Shown here one piece after another: positions 16,577 through 24,713 of a DNA stretch of 64,000 nucleotides; the stretch's first letter is position 1, and every line of letters begins with the position of its first letter. Position numbers and translations under genes: made by a program. The stretch lies in NCBI GenBank assembly GCA_030583605.1, contig CP129466.1, forward strand, positions 3,225,028 through 3,289,027, given 5' to 3'. The DNA is from Gammaproteobacteria bacterium. Its GTDB lineage: Bacteria; Pseudomonadota; Gammaproteobacteria; Steroidobacterales; GCA-2729495. The notes beneath the pieces were generated by a model. It worked only from the letters and a program-made list of their open reading frames with translations, searched no databases and had not been told where the DNA came from.

Positions 16577-17046
16577 GGCGCGCGCCGACCGCCACGAGCG
16601 TTGCGATCGCCCTCGCGCTTGCCCTGCTCGCGGCCACCGCCAGCCGGGCGGCCGGGCTGCTGGAGCAATTCCCGCGCGCCCACGGCGTGATCGTGACGCA
16701 ACAGGCCTGCCACCTGCTCGACCTCTACCTGGCGCTCAGCCCCGAACAGCGCACGCAGGGGCTCATGCATGTGCGCGAACTCGGCGAGTTCGAGGGCATG
16801 CTGTTCCCCAGCCGGCAGCCGGCCATCGTCAGCATGTGGATGAAGAACACCTACATCCCGCTCGACATGCTGTTCATCGCCGCCGACGGACGCATCGTCG
16901 GCATTGCCGCCGGAACCACGCCCCTGTCGGAAGACCACATCACGTCACCCGAGCCGGTCACCGGCGTGCTGGAACTCGGCGGCGGCTTCGCCGCGCGCCA
17001 CCGCGTGCAGACGGGCGACCGCTTCGCGCTGCTGCCGGCCCGTTAA
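16573..17046 (+). CDS. DUF192-family exported protein
   Basis: The GTG at 16573 overlaps the upstream stop and gives a signal peptide (residues 1-27). The remaining 130 residues are a DUF192 domain: the signature GLMHVREL, MLFPSRQPAIVSMWMKNT, and PLDMLFIAADGRIV is complete. This family is small, periplasmic or extracellular and of unknown biochemistry, widespread in Proteobacteria and Archaea. Length and motif order are typical. Its pairing with the upstream exported hypothetical protein is the only functional hint. Confidence 0.9.
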   Translation: MRRAPTATSVAIALALALLAATASRAAGLLEQFPRAHGVIVTQQACHLLDLYLALSPEQRTQGLMHVRELGEFEGMLFPSRQPAIVSMWMKNTYIPLDMLFIAADGRIVGIAAGTTPLSEDHITSPEPVTGVLELGGGFAARHRVQTGDRFALLPAR

Positions 17047-17187
17047 CAGGTTTATGCAGAACGTCGCGAGGAGTCCGATGGCGAGGCGCACGGAGCACAG
17101 GAACCACAGTGCACATGTCAGTACACGAGGATGCCGGGCACCGCGCAACGAAGCCAGCGGGCTGCGCAGCAGTCTTGCATCAACCTG

Positions 17188-18234
17188 TCAGGACGTCCCG
17201 GCCAGGCACTCCTCGTAGTAGTCGCCGAGCGCGGCGTAGGTGCTCAGCACCACGTCTTGCAGATACCGGCTGGCCGCGGTCCGCGGCGCCGACAGGTCGG
17301 GATAGGGATTGACCTCCCAGAGCACCAGCCGGCCGGCCGCGTCGTAACTGAAATCGAAGGCGGCGACATCGAAACCGAGCGCGACCCGCGCCTGCTCGAA
17401 CAGCGCCGCGTACGGAGTCTCGCCGTGCACGAAGGCGAGTTCCTCGCGCTGCGTGTCGTCGTTCAGTAGCCGGTCCTTCGGCCGCACCTCCCAATGGCGC
17501 GAAACGATCAGGTGGCGCGCCAGTGCGTGCCCGCCGAAGGATACGTAGCGATACTTGCGATAGAACGCATCGGCGTCGCGCACGTCGATGAACTCGCTGA
17601 GCACCCACTGCCGGCCGCTGCCATGCGTGCGCCGCCACCAGGCGCGCCACTCCGCGCCGTGCGCCAGAAGCTCCATCGGCACGCCATGCCCCCAGCGGGG
17701 CCGGGCAAGTATCGGAAAGACCTCCGGCATGAACTCCGCGCCGGCATCGGCCGGCACCCGGATCACCGCCGGCAGGCGCAGGGGCAGTCCCGCAAGGCGC
17801 TCCATCATCACGTCGCGCAGTGAGTGGGAGAGCACGGCGGCCGGGTTGATGACCCGGCCGACGTCGCGCCCGATGGCGGACTCGAGCGCCTGCAAGCGGG
17901 CGAACAGCGCCGGGTCGCGCTCGCGCACCGGGTCCTGCACCCAGGCGTGCAGCACGCGCGCCCCGCGCGCCGCTGCGCCCGGCAGCCGGTCCAGGCGGAT
18001 CGCACGACGCAGCGCCGGCCGCGCCGTCTCCGCCCACGCCAGCCAGTCGCAATACGCATGCGCGCGCGCATCGGCCTCGGAGACCGCCAGCATCGCCGCG
18101 CGACCCCGCACCATGCGCCGGTTCTCGCGCCGGTCGGCACGCCGGTAACGCCACAGGTAAAAGCGGCGCCGCGCCGCCTGCCACCACGCGGCCGGCACGA
18201 ACCCCTTGAGCACGTCCAGGAATCGCTGCAGCAA
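17188..18234 (-). CDS. ATP-grasp-like protein
   Basis: The 348-aa protein has a basic N-terminal third (RRRFYLWRYRRADRREN) and a C-terminal part with features of the ATP-grasp fold. A LARPRWGHG strand takes the place of the Lys-binding region, and AAFDFSYDAAGRLVLWEVNPYPD-type metal-ligand strands near residues 290-315 carry the Asp, Glu and Asn expected for Mg-ATP binding. It probably ligates or modifies an amine or carboxylate, but the substrate is not readable. It is the last gene after the luciferase-like and GNAT genes; the GNAT stop is only 8 nt upstream. Confidence 0.65.
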   Translation of the reverse strand: MLQRFLDVLKGFVPAAWWQAARRRFYLWRYRRADRRENRRMVRGRAAMLAVSEADARAHAYCDWLAWAETARPALRRAIRLDRLPGAAARGARVLHAWVQDPVRERDPALFARLQALESAIGRDVGRVINPAAVLSHSLRDVMMERLAGLPLRLPAVIRVPADAGAEFMPEVFPILARPRWGHGVPMELLAHGAEWRAWWRRTHGSGRQWVLSEFIDVRDADAFYRKYRYVSFGGHALARHLIVSRHWEVRPKDRLLNDDTQREELAFVHGETPYAALFEQARVALGFDVAAFDFSYDAAGRLVLWEVNPYPDLSAPRTAASRYLQDVVLSTYAALGDYYEECLAGTS

Positions 18235-18242
18235 GGCTGCGA

Positions 18243-18764
18243 CTACCGGCTACCGGGCAGCCACGACATCACCGCGAACTGCTCGCGCGGGAAGCGCGGG
18301 TCCTGCGGCCCGGGCCCGTGGTAACGCCAGCCGCGACGCGCGAGCAGCGGCCGCATCATGCGCGAGGCCTGCCGCACGGCGAGCACCGCGCGCGAGTCGC
18401 GCGCTGCCTCCTCCTGGATGTCGAGCAGCCGCTGCACGACGCCGCGGCCACGCCAGTCGCGGTGCACGACCACCCGTGCCGGCACCGCCACCGGCCCGTC
18501 CTCGGGCAGGTCGTATGCGAGATAGGCTTCGGCTTCCTCGACCTGTCGCAGGCCGTCGTGAATGCTGAGCGAGGCGCCGGCGATGACTTCGTCCTGGTGC
18601 AGCGCAATCCAGTGGCGGCGGGTGGCATCGCGCGCATCCGTCCATTGGCCTGCGTCGAATGCTGCCGGGCTGGCGCCCTCGTCCAGCCAGACGGCGGCCC
18701 GAAGCCGGTAGAGCGCCTCGCGCCGCTCCGGCGGGCAGGCGATGATCTCGAACTGCGGCGTCAT
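18243..18764 (-). CDS. GNAT-family N-acetyltransferase
   Basis: A 173-aa single-domain GNAT protein. The acetyl-CoA-binding motif is VVHRDWRGRGVVQRLL (about residue 108 onward), following a VPARVVV strand, and an RRGWRYHGPGP segment closes the fold. The substrate is not predictable. The start at 18764 (MTPQFEI) places the first strand correctly. It is followed after 8 nt by the ATP-grasp-like gene and preceded by a luciferase-like oxidoreductase gene about 100 nt upstream, which suggests a small three-gene biosynthetic or tailoring unit. Confidence 0.8.
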   Translation of the reverse strand: MTPQFEIIACPPERREALYRLRAAVWLDEGASPAAFDAGQWTDARDATRRHWIALHQDEVIAGASLSIHDGLRQVEEAEAYLAYDLPEDGPVAVPARVVVHRDWRGRGVVQRLLDIQEEAARDSRAVLAVRQASRMMRPLLARRGWRYHGPGPQDPRFPREQFAVMSWLPGSR

Positions 18765-18868
18765 GCCCCGCTGCGGGCTCCCTGCCCTGCCGATATCCTG
18801 CCGCACTGTAGTGGCAACCAGGCCGCCTTCGCAAAGACCTGCGTCGCAGGCGGCAGCCCGGGAATGCG

Positions 18869-19879
18869 TCAGCGCAGCGCCGGCACGATCCGTTCGCCGA
18901 TGATGCGGATGGCGTAGGCCGGATCGTCGTGCAAGCGGAAACACAACTCGTTCACGCCGGCATCGCGAAACGCCGTAAGTTCCGCGAGATGCCCGTCGAT
19001 ATCCGCCGGCGTGCCCGTGAAGGTGAAGTTGGCGAGGCAGGCGTCGACGATGCGGTCCGGCACGCCCTCGATCACCCCGGAGCGGGTCCGGTAGGCCTTG
19101 AAGAACGCGTTCTTGTTCTTCTCGATCAGGTCGCAGTCCTCGGCGCTGAGGAAGCTCTCGAGATACCAGCGGTCGAGCAGCCCGCGCAGCAGCAGTTCGC
19201 GCCGGGCTTCCCGGAGCGCGACCTCGCGGTCGGCCTTGATGTGCCAGGCCCAGATATTGCTGATGTGATAGCCCTCGGCGGGCCGTGCCTTGTCCGCCAG
19301 CGCCGCCTGCGTAAGGCGCACCGTCTCCTTCACGCGCGCGCGCGGCATGTCGCTGTACATCACGCCGTCTGCCGCCGGCACCGTTGCATGCAGCATCTGC
19401 GGCTGGTTCGCGCCGGCATACACCAGCGGCGGCGCGGTGGCGCCGAAGCTCGGGTTGTAGCCGTACACCTTGAACATCTGCCCCTGGTAGGTCAGCGACT
19501 TGCCGCGGACACCCCGGTGCACCAGTTCGATCGCCTCGCGCACGCAACGCACGCGTTTCACCACCTCGATGCCGAGCCGCGCCGGCCACTCTCCGCCACC
19601 GCCGATCACCAGCGCGGCACGGCCCTTGCCGAACTCGTGCAGCGTCAGCAGCGCGCTCGCCATCTTCACCGGGTGCATTTCCCAGGGGCTCACCACGCAC
19701 ACGCCGAGGCCGACGCTCTTCGTCGCCTGCGCCGCCGGCACCAGCGACATGAACGGGTCGCGCCAGGAGACGTAGTTCTGTTGCCACATCGTGCCGATAC
19801 CGTAGCGTTCGCACAGCTGTGCCAGTTCGGTGAGCTGCGCCGGGCTTTGGTCGGGTTCGAGCAGGACGTCGATACGCAT
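18869..19879 (-). CDS. LLM-class flavin-dependent oxidoreductase
   Basis: A 336-aa bacterial luciferase-like TIM-barrel protein. Indicators are the N-terminal strand, an ATKSVGLGVCVVSPWEMHPVKMA segment, the GRAALVIGGGGEW turn that binds the flavin phosphate, and a C-terminal GTPADIDGHLAEL motif typical of the family. It uses FMNH2 or F420H2 and an unknown substrate. The gene opens a minus-strand run with GNAT and ATP-grasp genes. The upstream 300-nt region (19880-20181) holds no gene, only the promoter and repeat described for the next plus-strand gene. Confidence 0.85.
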   Translation of the reverse strand: MRIDVLLEPDQSPAQLTELAQLCERYGIGTMWQQNYVSWRDPFMSLVPAAQATKSVGLGVCVVSPWEMHPVKMASALLTLHEFGKGRAALVIGGGGEWPARLGIEVVKRVRCVREAIELVHRGVRGKSLTYQGQMFKVYGYNPSFGATAPPLVYAGANQPQMLHATVPAADGVMYSDMPRARVKETVRLTQAALADKARPAEGYHISNIWAWHIKADREVALREARRELLLRGLLDRWYLESFLSAEDCDLIEKNKNAFFKAYRTRSGVIEGVPDRIVDACLANFTFTGTPADIDGHLAELTAFRDAGVNELCFRLHDDPAYAIRIIGERIVPALR

Positions 19880-20078
19880 GGCTGGAGGGCTCCGCCGGTG
19901 TCAGGAACGCGTCAATGTAGCCGATCGGACGGTGCCCGTCTTGATCTGCCGCAGGCAGGGTGCCGCCCCATTGCGGGCCACCCCGCCGCTGCCGCTTCGC
20001 GACGGCCACCCCGGCCCGCGCGGAAGCGTCCGGCCCCGGATCTGCGTCGTCTCCGACCGGCTGGTAGTTCGTGGATCA

Positions 20079-20113
20079 TCGGTGGACGATGCGGTGGTCG
20101 CGATGCTTATAAT
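20079..20113 (+). promoter_or_regulatory. Probable promoter with an embedded 21-bp dispersed repeat
   Basis: A consensus TATAAT lies at 20108-20113. A weak TGGACG -35 lies 19 nt upstream, 69 nt before the small gene at 20182. The -35 side is part of TCGGTGGACGATGCGGTGGT (20079-20099), a 21-bp exact match to the reverse complement of 11958-11978. The repeat may therefore bring or carry promoter sequence. The remainder of the 19880-20181 gap shows nothing else. Confidence 0.5.
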
Positions 20114-20181
20114 GAATTTGACTGCCCGAATAGGGATATTCAGCACGCCGCAGACGAGCTGCGAGCCGCGAGGAACGTTCG

Positions 20182-20460
20182 ATGAAGAACCCCGTCATCA
20201 GGTGGTGCTTTTACGGCGTGCTCCTGGCGTGGCTGCTCGGGGCTGGAACCACCCAGAGCGCGAACCTCATCGTGTTCGCCCTGCTGGTGGGCGTCGGGGT
20301 GGGCATCGGTTCTGCATTGCTCAGGAGTGGCGATCCTGCGGTCCCGGACGAAGGATCGGACCGTTCCCCGACGTTGCCACCGGAAAGCTCACCTCAGGCG
20401 GAACGTGCCCCGCAGAAACACCGCGGCAAGTCCAACGTCGTGCGCTTCCGCAAGAGTTGA
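20182..20460 (+). CDS. Small membrane protein (92 aa)
   Basis: GAGGAA precedes the ATG by 7 nt. The product has two hydrophobic helices (about residues 8-24 and 29-46) separated by a short polar turn. A flexible, charged C-terminal tail ends in a Lys/Arg-rich stretch, so the tail is probably cytosolic. I do not recognise the family. A TATAAT box 69 nt upstream suggests monocistronic transcription. It marks the left border of the lower-GC restriction island. Confidence 0.65.
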   Translation: MKNPVIRWCFYGVLLAWLLGAGTTQSANLIVFALLVGVGVGIGSALLRSGDPAVPDEGSDRSPTLPPESSPQAERAPQKHRGKSNVVRFRKS

Positions 20461-20856
20461 CTGCATCGCTCGATGGTGTGAACCGCGGGCAGCCTTTACC
20501 TGGAGCACTACAGCCCGGTCAGGGACCTGGTCCGAGCGCTTGATGTAAAGAGTCACCATCTCAATCGATGGGCCACGCATAACCGTCGGATCTGCATCAC
20601 CCTGTGAGGAAGAGGTCTCTCGAAAGGCTTTCAGCACAGCGTTGATTTGGAGTCTGATACCCGGGGCCTAGCGCCTTGAACCAGGCCAGAACATCTGCGC
20701 CGGCGCGCAGTGACACCGCCTCCTCCGGAGGAATTGGCCGCAGGCCACGGCAAACGAAGCAACGTATCAAGTGGCGCAAGTCCGCCTTCCGGGTGCGATG
20801 CCGGCGGCGAATCTGCGCGAACGCAGGCTATTCAGGGGTTGTCTCTGGGATCATTA
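20461..20856. other. Gene-free left border of the restriction island
   Basis: No complete gene is supported here. The open frame upstream of the methyltransferase start is Arg/Ser-rich and not protein-like. A short frame around 20490-20607 (LEHYSPVRDLVRALD and following, ending in a stop) looks more protein-like than chance, but it has no start codon and could be a gene remnant. Base composition begins to fall here towards that of the island. Confidence 0.4.
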
Positions 20857-20873
20857 ATGGACAAAATGTCCAT
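20857..20873. promoter_or_regulatory. Operator-like inverted repeat of the methyltransferase operon
   Basis: ATGGACA-AAA-TGTCCAT is a perfect 7-bp inverted repeat with a 3-nt spacer, 31 nt before the methyltransferase ATG. Its core GGACAAAATGTCC differs at one position from the operator that I recall for M.SsoII (GGACAAATTGTCC). M.SsoII is a C5 methyltransferase that represses its own gene through an N-terminal HTH. The methyltransferase downstream here also has such an HTH, so autoregulation is a strong inference. Confidence 0.65.
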
Positions 20874-20903
20874 CAGCATTCCCGCGACACGGAGCATAGA
20901 AAT

Positions 20904-22163
20904 ATGGCCTCAAATGAGTGCGATCTTGCAGTCCATGCACTCAGGCAAGCCGCCTCCCGATTTAGTCGTGTCGAGCTTGCCGAACACCTCGATGTAAGTA
21001 CGAAAACCATCGACAGATGGGAACGCGGGCGGATCGCGAGCCCGCGTCTGGTGTACCGGGCCATTTCTGACCTGCTTCGTGAACCGATGCGATACCAGGT
21101 GAGGGAAACGACTCCGGATTTCACCTTCATCGACCTGTTCGCAGGTATTGGCGGCACGCGAATTGGTTTCGAGCGTGCGGGAGGCGAATGCATTTTCACA
21201 TCCGAATATGACAGGCACTGTGTACAAACCTACCGTGCCAACTTCCATCCGGATCACGATATCGTCGGTGACATCAGGAGCCTCGCTCCGCACTCCATCC
21301 CGAATCACGATCTTCTTGTCGCGGGCTTTCCATGTCAGCCTTTCTCCATCGCTGGCGTCTCAAAGAAGAACGCCTTGGGCCGGGCGCATGGGTTTGCGTG
21401 CGAAACCCAGGGAACGCTGTTCTTCGATATCTGCCGGATTCTGGAGGCGAAGAAGCCGCTGGCTTTCATGCTGGAGAACGTCCGCAATTTGCGATCCCAT
21501 GATCAGGGGCGAACCTTTAAGGTCATCATCCGGTCCTTGATGGACCTGGGATACTCAGTTGACTGCCGCATCATCGACGCGAAGGCTTTCGTACCTCAGC
21601 ACCGCGAGCGCGTATTCATAGTTGGATTCCGGCAGCCCACTGCTTTCACGATGGATATGGTCAAAATTCCTGATGGCGCCGGCCCGCAGCTGAAACAGAT
21701 TCTGCACCCGGAAGACGGCTCGGAATCCCCCGAGGGCCACTACACGCTGGACGATCTGGCAACGGTAAATCAAAAGTACACGCTGACGGCCCACCTCTGG
21801 AAGTACCTCAGAGACTACGCTGCCAAACATAAGGCCCAGGGGAACGGTTTCGGCTTTGGTCTCGTGGGGCCCGAGGACATTGCCCGGACGCTATCGGCGC
21901 GCTACTACAAAGACGGGTCTGAAATCCTGGTGTCGCGCGGGTCGCGCCGCAATCCGCGACGACTCACGCCGCGGGAATGCGCCAGACTGATGGGTTTTCC
22001 GGACGACTTCAGGATCCCGGTGTCGGACACTCAGGCGTACAAGCAGTTCGGTAACTCGGTGGTCGTTCCGGTGATCGAGACGATCGCGAAGGCCATGCAC
22101 CCATACATACTGACTGTTAAGGCGCAAGCCACCAACGACAGGCAGGTGGCAATGGTTGCGTAA
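20904..22163 (+). CDS. Dcm-like DNA (cytosine-5) methyltransferase with N-terminal HTH
   Basis: The start at 20904 follows GGAG by 9 nt. Residues 20-45 form a helix-turn-helix ([20 protein letters not shown]). The catalytic domain shows motif I ([10 protein letters not shown], residues 75-84), the active-site Cys144 in GFPCQPFS, the ENV motif (MLENVRNL), [11 protein letters not shown], and the C-terminal motifs [14 protein letters not shown] and [11 protein letters not shown]. The arrangement matches the Dcm/EcoRII/SsoII group, so CCWGG, CCSGG or CCNGG is the likely target. It protects the host from the endonuclease two genes downstream, and its HTH probably represses the operon. Its TAA shares a base with the vsr ATG. 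Base composition is lower in GC than the flanking chromosome, indicating acquisition. Confidence 0.93.
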   Translation: MASNECDLAVHALRQAASRFSRVELAEHLDVSTKTIDRWERGRIASPRLVYRAISDLLREPMRYQVRETTPDFTFIDLFAGIGGTRIGFERAGGECIFTSEYDRHCVQTYRANFHPDHDIVGDIRSLAPHSIPNHDLLVAGFPCQPFSIAGVSKKNALGRAHGFACETQGTLFFDICRILEAKKPLAFMLENVRNLRSHDQGRTFKVIIRSLMDLGYSVDCRIIDAKAFVPQHRERVFIVGFRQPTAFTMDMVKIPDGAGPQLKQILHPEDGSESPEGHYTLDDLATVNQKYTLTAHLWKYLRDYAAKHKAQGNGFGFGLVGPEDIARTLSARYYKDGSEILVSRGSRRNPRRLTPRECARLMGFPDDFRIPVSDTQAYKQFGNSVVVPVIETIAKAMHPYILTVKAQATNDRQVAMVA

Positions 22164-22624
22164 TGGCCGATGTTCACGACAAGAAGACCCGAAGTCGCAA
22201 CATGGCGGCTGTCAGGGGAAAAGATACAAAACCAGAGTTGTTGTTGCGGCGTGAACTGTTTCGGCAGGGATTCCGGTTCCGGCTTCACTACGGACACTTG
22301 CCCGGTAAGCCCGACATCGTCTTGCCGAAATACCGGGCTGTCATTCATGTGCACGGGTGCTTCTGGCACGGGCACAACTGCCCGCTTTTCCAATGGCCAG
22401 CAACCCGTGAGGACTTCTGGCAGAAGAAAATTACCGGAAATATCGCTCGTGACCAACGGACAGAGGACGAATTGAAGACTGCCGGGTGGCGCGTACTGAC
22501 AGTGTGGGAGTGTGCGCTCCGTGGTGTCGGCTCGGCTACAGTCGAGAGTACTGCTTCCCGAGTCGCCCACTGGATCCGCTCTGGCAGATTAAGTGGCCAG
22601 ATTTCCGGAAAGTCACGCCGGTGA
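22163..22624 (+). CDS. vsr: Very short patch repair endonuclease
   Basis: This enzyme nicks 5' of the T in T:G mismatches that arise when 5-methylcytosine deaminates, which counters the mutagenic effect of the linked methyltransferase. The 153-aa protein aligns without gaps to the key residues of E. coli Vsr: catalytic Asp51, His64 and His69, and zinc ligands Cys66, His71 and Cys73 within HGCFWHGHNC. Its ATG overlaps the methyltransferase stop (TAATG), and its TGA overlaps the GTG of the endonuclease gene (GTGA). The three genes are thus translationally coupled. Confidence 0.95.
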   Translation: MADVHDKKTRSRNMAAVRGKDTKPELLLRRELFRQGFRFRLHYGHLPGKPDIVLPKYRAVIHVHGCFWHGHNCPLFQWPATREDFWQKKITGNIARDQRTEDELKTAGWRVLTVWECALRGVGSATVESTASRVAHWIRSGRLSGQISGKSRR

Positions 22625-23937
22625 GTATTGGCAGCCTCGACGGACTGCTCGCTCAGTTTCAGGCGCTCGGTGCAACCCGGGTTCTATGCAAGCGCCTGGC
22701 GGAGAACGACAACTCTAAGCAGCAGATCTATCTGGGCCACGGCTTCGACTCGCTGAGCCTCCTGCCGTTCGGCACGGTCGAGTCGGACAAATCGAAAACG
22801 CGGCCGATCCTTAAGGCTGCCATGCCGCTGTACTGGTTGAGTGATGCAGGACAGATGGCGCCGGCGAAAGACACAAAACTCATCCTGTATCCGCAGTATC
22901 CGGAGGTTCGAATGTCCGGATTCCTGCGGGGTTGCCCGATTGCCCCTGCTGCATCCATGCGTCCCGTTCCGCAGGCGCAACGTCGGTTCAATAACGGACC
23001 GGATGGGCGGCTGCTATTCCTTGCGGTTCTTGCAAGTCAGGAAGTGGTGGCCTACCTCGCGCTTGCGGGTTCGGCAATTGGCAGCGAGTTTGCAGGGAGA
23101 AATCAGCGCAAGCCATTTGGCACCTCAGGCGTTTTTCTGGATGTGCCGCTCTCAGGTGTCGGGGATGCCCGATCGCTCTTACTGCGACGATTGCGCGAGA
23201 TACACCGCGCAGGCTGGCATCGATCCTGCCGCCTCCACTCGGATGGAACACGACATCCGTATGCTGCGCGAAATGGTGCCGGTTACACCCTGGAGGCGCT
23301 GTTCGGTATCGTCCCGAATGGACGCGCCGAGCCCGACTTTCATGGTTGGGAATTGAAGGCGTGCGGCTCGGATCGTGTCACTCTCATGACGCCGGAACCA
23401 GACTTGGGATACTACGGTGACAAAGGGGTCGCTGCGTTTGTTCGCCGCTACGGTCATGTCGCCGATGGAGACACTTTGTACTTCACCGGTAGTCACCGCT
23501 TCGGAAGGATCTGCTCATCGACTAACCAGATCCTGACATTACGTGGATTCGATGCTGAAGGTTCGAGGATCATCGACGTCCAGGGTGGCATCTACCTGGT
23601 TACGTCCACTGGTGAAGACAGCGCTGGCTGGTCTTTCGGTCGCTTATTGGAACATTGGGGCCGAAAGCATGCGTCGGCCGTCTATGTTCCGTATGAGATC
23701 CGCGACGGCGAGATTCGCGAGTATTTGTACACCAGTCCTGCAGAGTTGGGAGAAGGAACAAATTTCGTCAGGTTTCTGAAGGCACTGGCAGCAGGATTGG
23801 TCATCTATGACCCCGGCTCGAAGCTCTCAGCGGTGAACACGCGGCGGCCCAAGGCAAAGGCCAGGAGCCAGTTCAGGATAAGGCGGCAGAACCTGGTCAG
23901 CCTTTATGATCGCTTCACCGCCGAGTCAATCCTGTGA
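22621..23937 (+). CDS. MvaI/BcnI-family type II restriction endonuclease
   Basis: The 438-aa product starts at a GTG that overlaps the vsr stop. The N-terminus (SLDGLLAQFQALGATRVLCKRLAEND) matches MvaI/BcnI-family enzymes, which recognise CCWGG or CCSGG and act as monomers of the MutH-like PD-(D/E)XK fold. The catalytic core is Asp239-X4-Glu244-Leu-Lys246 in PDFHGWELK. MvaI is about 250 aa, so this protein has roughly 190 extra residues, most of them N-terminal to the catalytic core, of unknown role. The cognate MvaI and BcnI methyltransferases are N4-cytosine enzymes, whereas here the partner is a C5 enzyme with Vsr. Confidence 0.82.
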   Translation: MSIGSLDGLLAQFQALGATRVLCKRLAENDNSKQQIYLGHGFDSLSLLPFGTVESDKSKTRPILKAAMPLYWLSDAGQMAPAKDTKLILYPQYPEVRMSGFLRGCPIAPAASMRPVPQAQRRFNNGPDGRLLFLAVLASQEVVAYLALAGSAIGSEFAGRNQRKPFGTSGVFLDVPLSGVGDARSLLLRRLREIHRAGWHRSCRLHSDGTRHPYAARNGAGYTLEALFGIVPNGRAEPDFHGWELKACGSDRVTLMTPEPDLGYYGDKGVAAFVRRYGHVADGDTLYFTGSHRFGRICSSTNQILTLRGFDAEGSRIIDVQGGIYLVTSTGEDSAGWSFGRLLEHWGRKHASAVYVPYEIRDGEIREYLYTSPAELGEGTNFVRFLKALAAGLVIYDPGSKLSAVNTRRPKAKARSQFRIRRQNLVSLYDRFTAESIL

Positions 23938-23995
23938 GGCCTGGTCAGGCGACCGGCCCACTGCCTGCGCTATTGGTCCCTGTAACGTTGGATTT

Positions 23996-24709
23996 TCAAG
24001 TCGCGATAGAAAACTCGGATGGCAGCATCGCACACAGATCGTCGACTGACAGTGACGACAGGTCCCAGGTCACATCGAACTGGTTGAGCACATCGACGAA
24101 GCGACGAGCACCACCAGCACCTTTGCCGTTGGCGGAACGCCGCTGCTGGCCAGTGGCCGGATCCACAAAGTAGTTGGTCGCGACCCGCATGATGGCCGGA
24201 TTCGTAACGATCTGCTGCCGGGAAGCGAGCTGTTCGACCAGATCGCCCGGTCGTCCAGGCCGCTGACAGAGGAGAGCCAGCGCGCGCTTCGGTTCATCAC
24301 GATGTGCCCGGTAGATGAAGTAGGGGCCGGCAACGAGGTGTCGGTAATATCGCCGCCAATCCGCGCTTTGCGGGATCCAGCGCGGCATGGCTCCCGGCTG
24401 CCAAGAGTGCCCCTTTGAAGTTGGGCAGATTTCCCGGAAATAGAAACAGGCGATCCACGCCCACAGATTCCGGTCCGTCCGCAGCGGACGGAACTCCACT
24501 GCCTCGAAGCACTGATCGAGATATTCAGCGAGCTCGAAACGAGTCGCGAAGGCGCGCGAAATCAGTGCTACCGCTGCCTCGACAGGCTCCGAGTACGCAG
24601 GACCGGTCACGGCCGACTCTGGCCACGGCAACGGCGTGGCCGTCGTGCAGGAATCCAGAAATTTGCTGAACGCAGCGACCCCGGCGTCGTTGAAGCGTCT
24701 GAGTTCCAT
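23996..24709 (-). CDS. Unknown protein, third gene of the GHKL-ATPase operon
   Basis: The 237-aa soluble protein has no motif I can name with confidence. Its features are a DRNLWAWIACFYFRE helix (about residue 78), an Arg/Tyr-rich segment (WRRYYRHLV, about residue 118), and a C-terminal RRFVDVLNQFDVTWDL segment ending in an LSVDDLCAMLP helix. The middle loosely recalls the defence-associated DUF6339 group, but I am not sure. It starts 4 nt after the stop of the preceding gene and is convergent with the endonuclease gene, 58 nt away. It is probably part of a three-protein system with the ATPase. Confidence 0.7.
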   Translation of the reverse strand: MELRRFNDAGVAAFSKFLDSCTTATPLPWPESAVTGPAYSEPVEAAVALISRAFATRFELAEYLDQCFEAVEFRPLRTDRNLWAWIACFYFREICPTSKGHSWQPGAMPRWIPQSADWRRYYRHLVAGPYFIYRAHRDEPKRALALLCQRPGRPGDLVEQLASRQQIVTNPAIMRVATNYFVDPATGQQRRSANGKGAGGARRFVDVLNQFDVTWDLSSLSVDDLCAMLPSEFSIAT

Positions 24710-24713
24710 GCTG

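Noticed and set aside
16945..17148. A small hydrophobic minus-strand frame next to the ATP-grasp-like gene
   Set aside because: The C-terminal half is antisense to the DUF192 gene, there is no ribosome-binding site, and the composition follows from the GC-rich opposite strand.
20490..20607. A toxin-like small gene in the left border of the restriction island
   Set aside because: The frame has no start codon, no ribosome-binding site and no toxin motif that I can support; at most a remnant.
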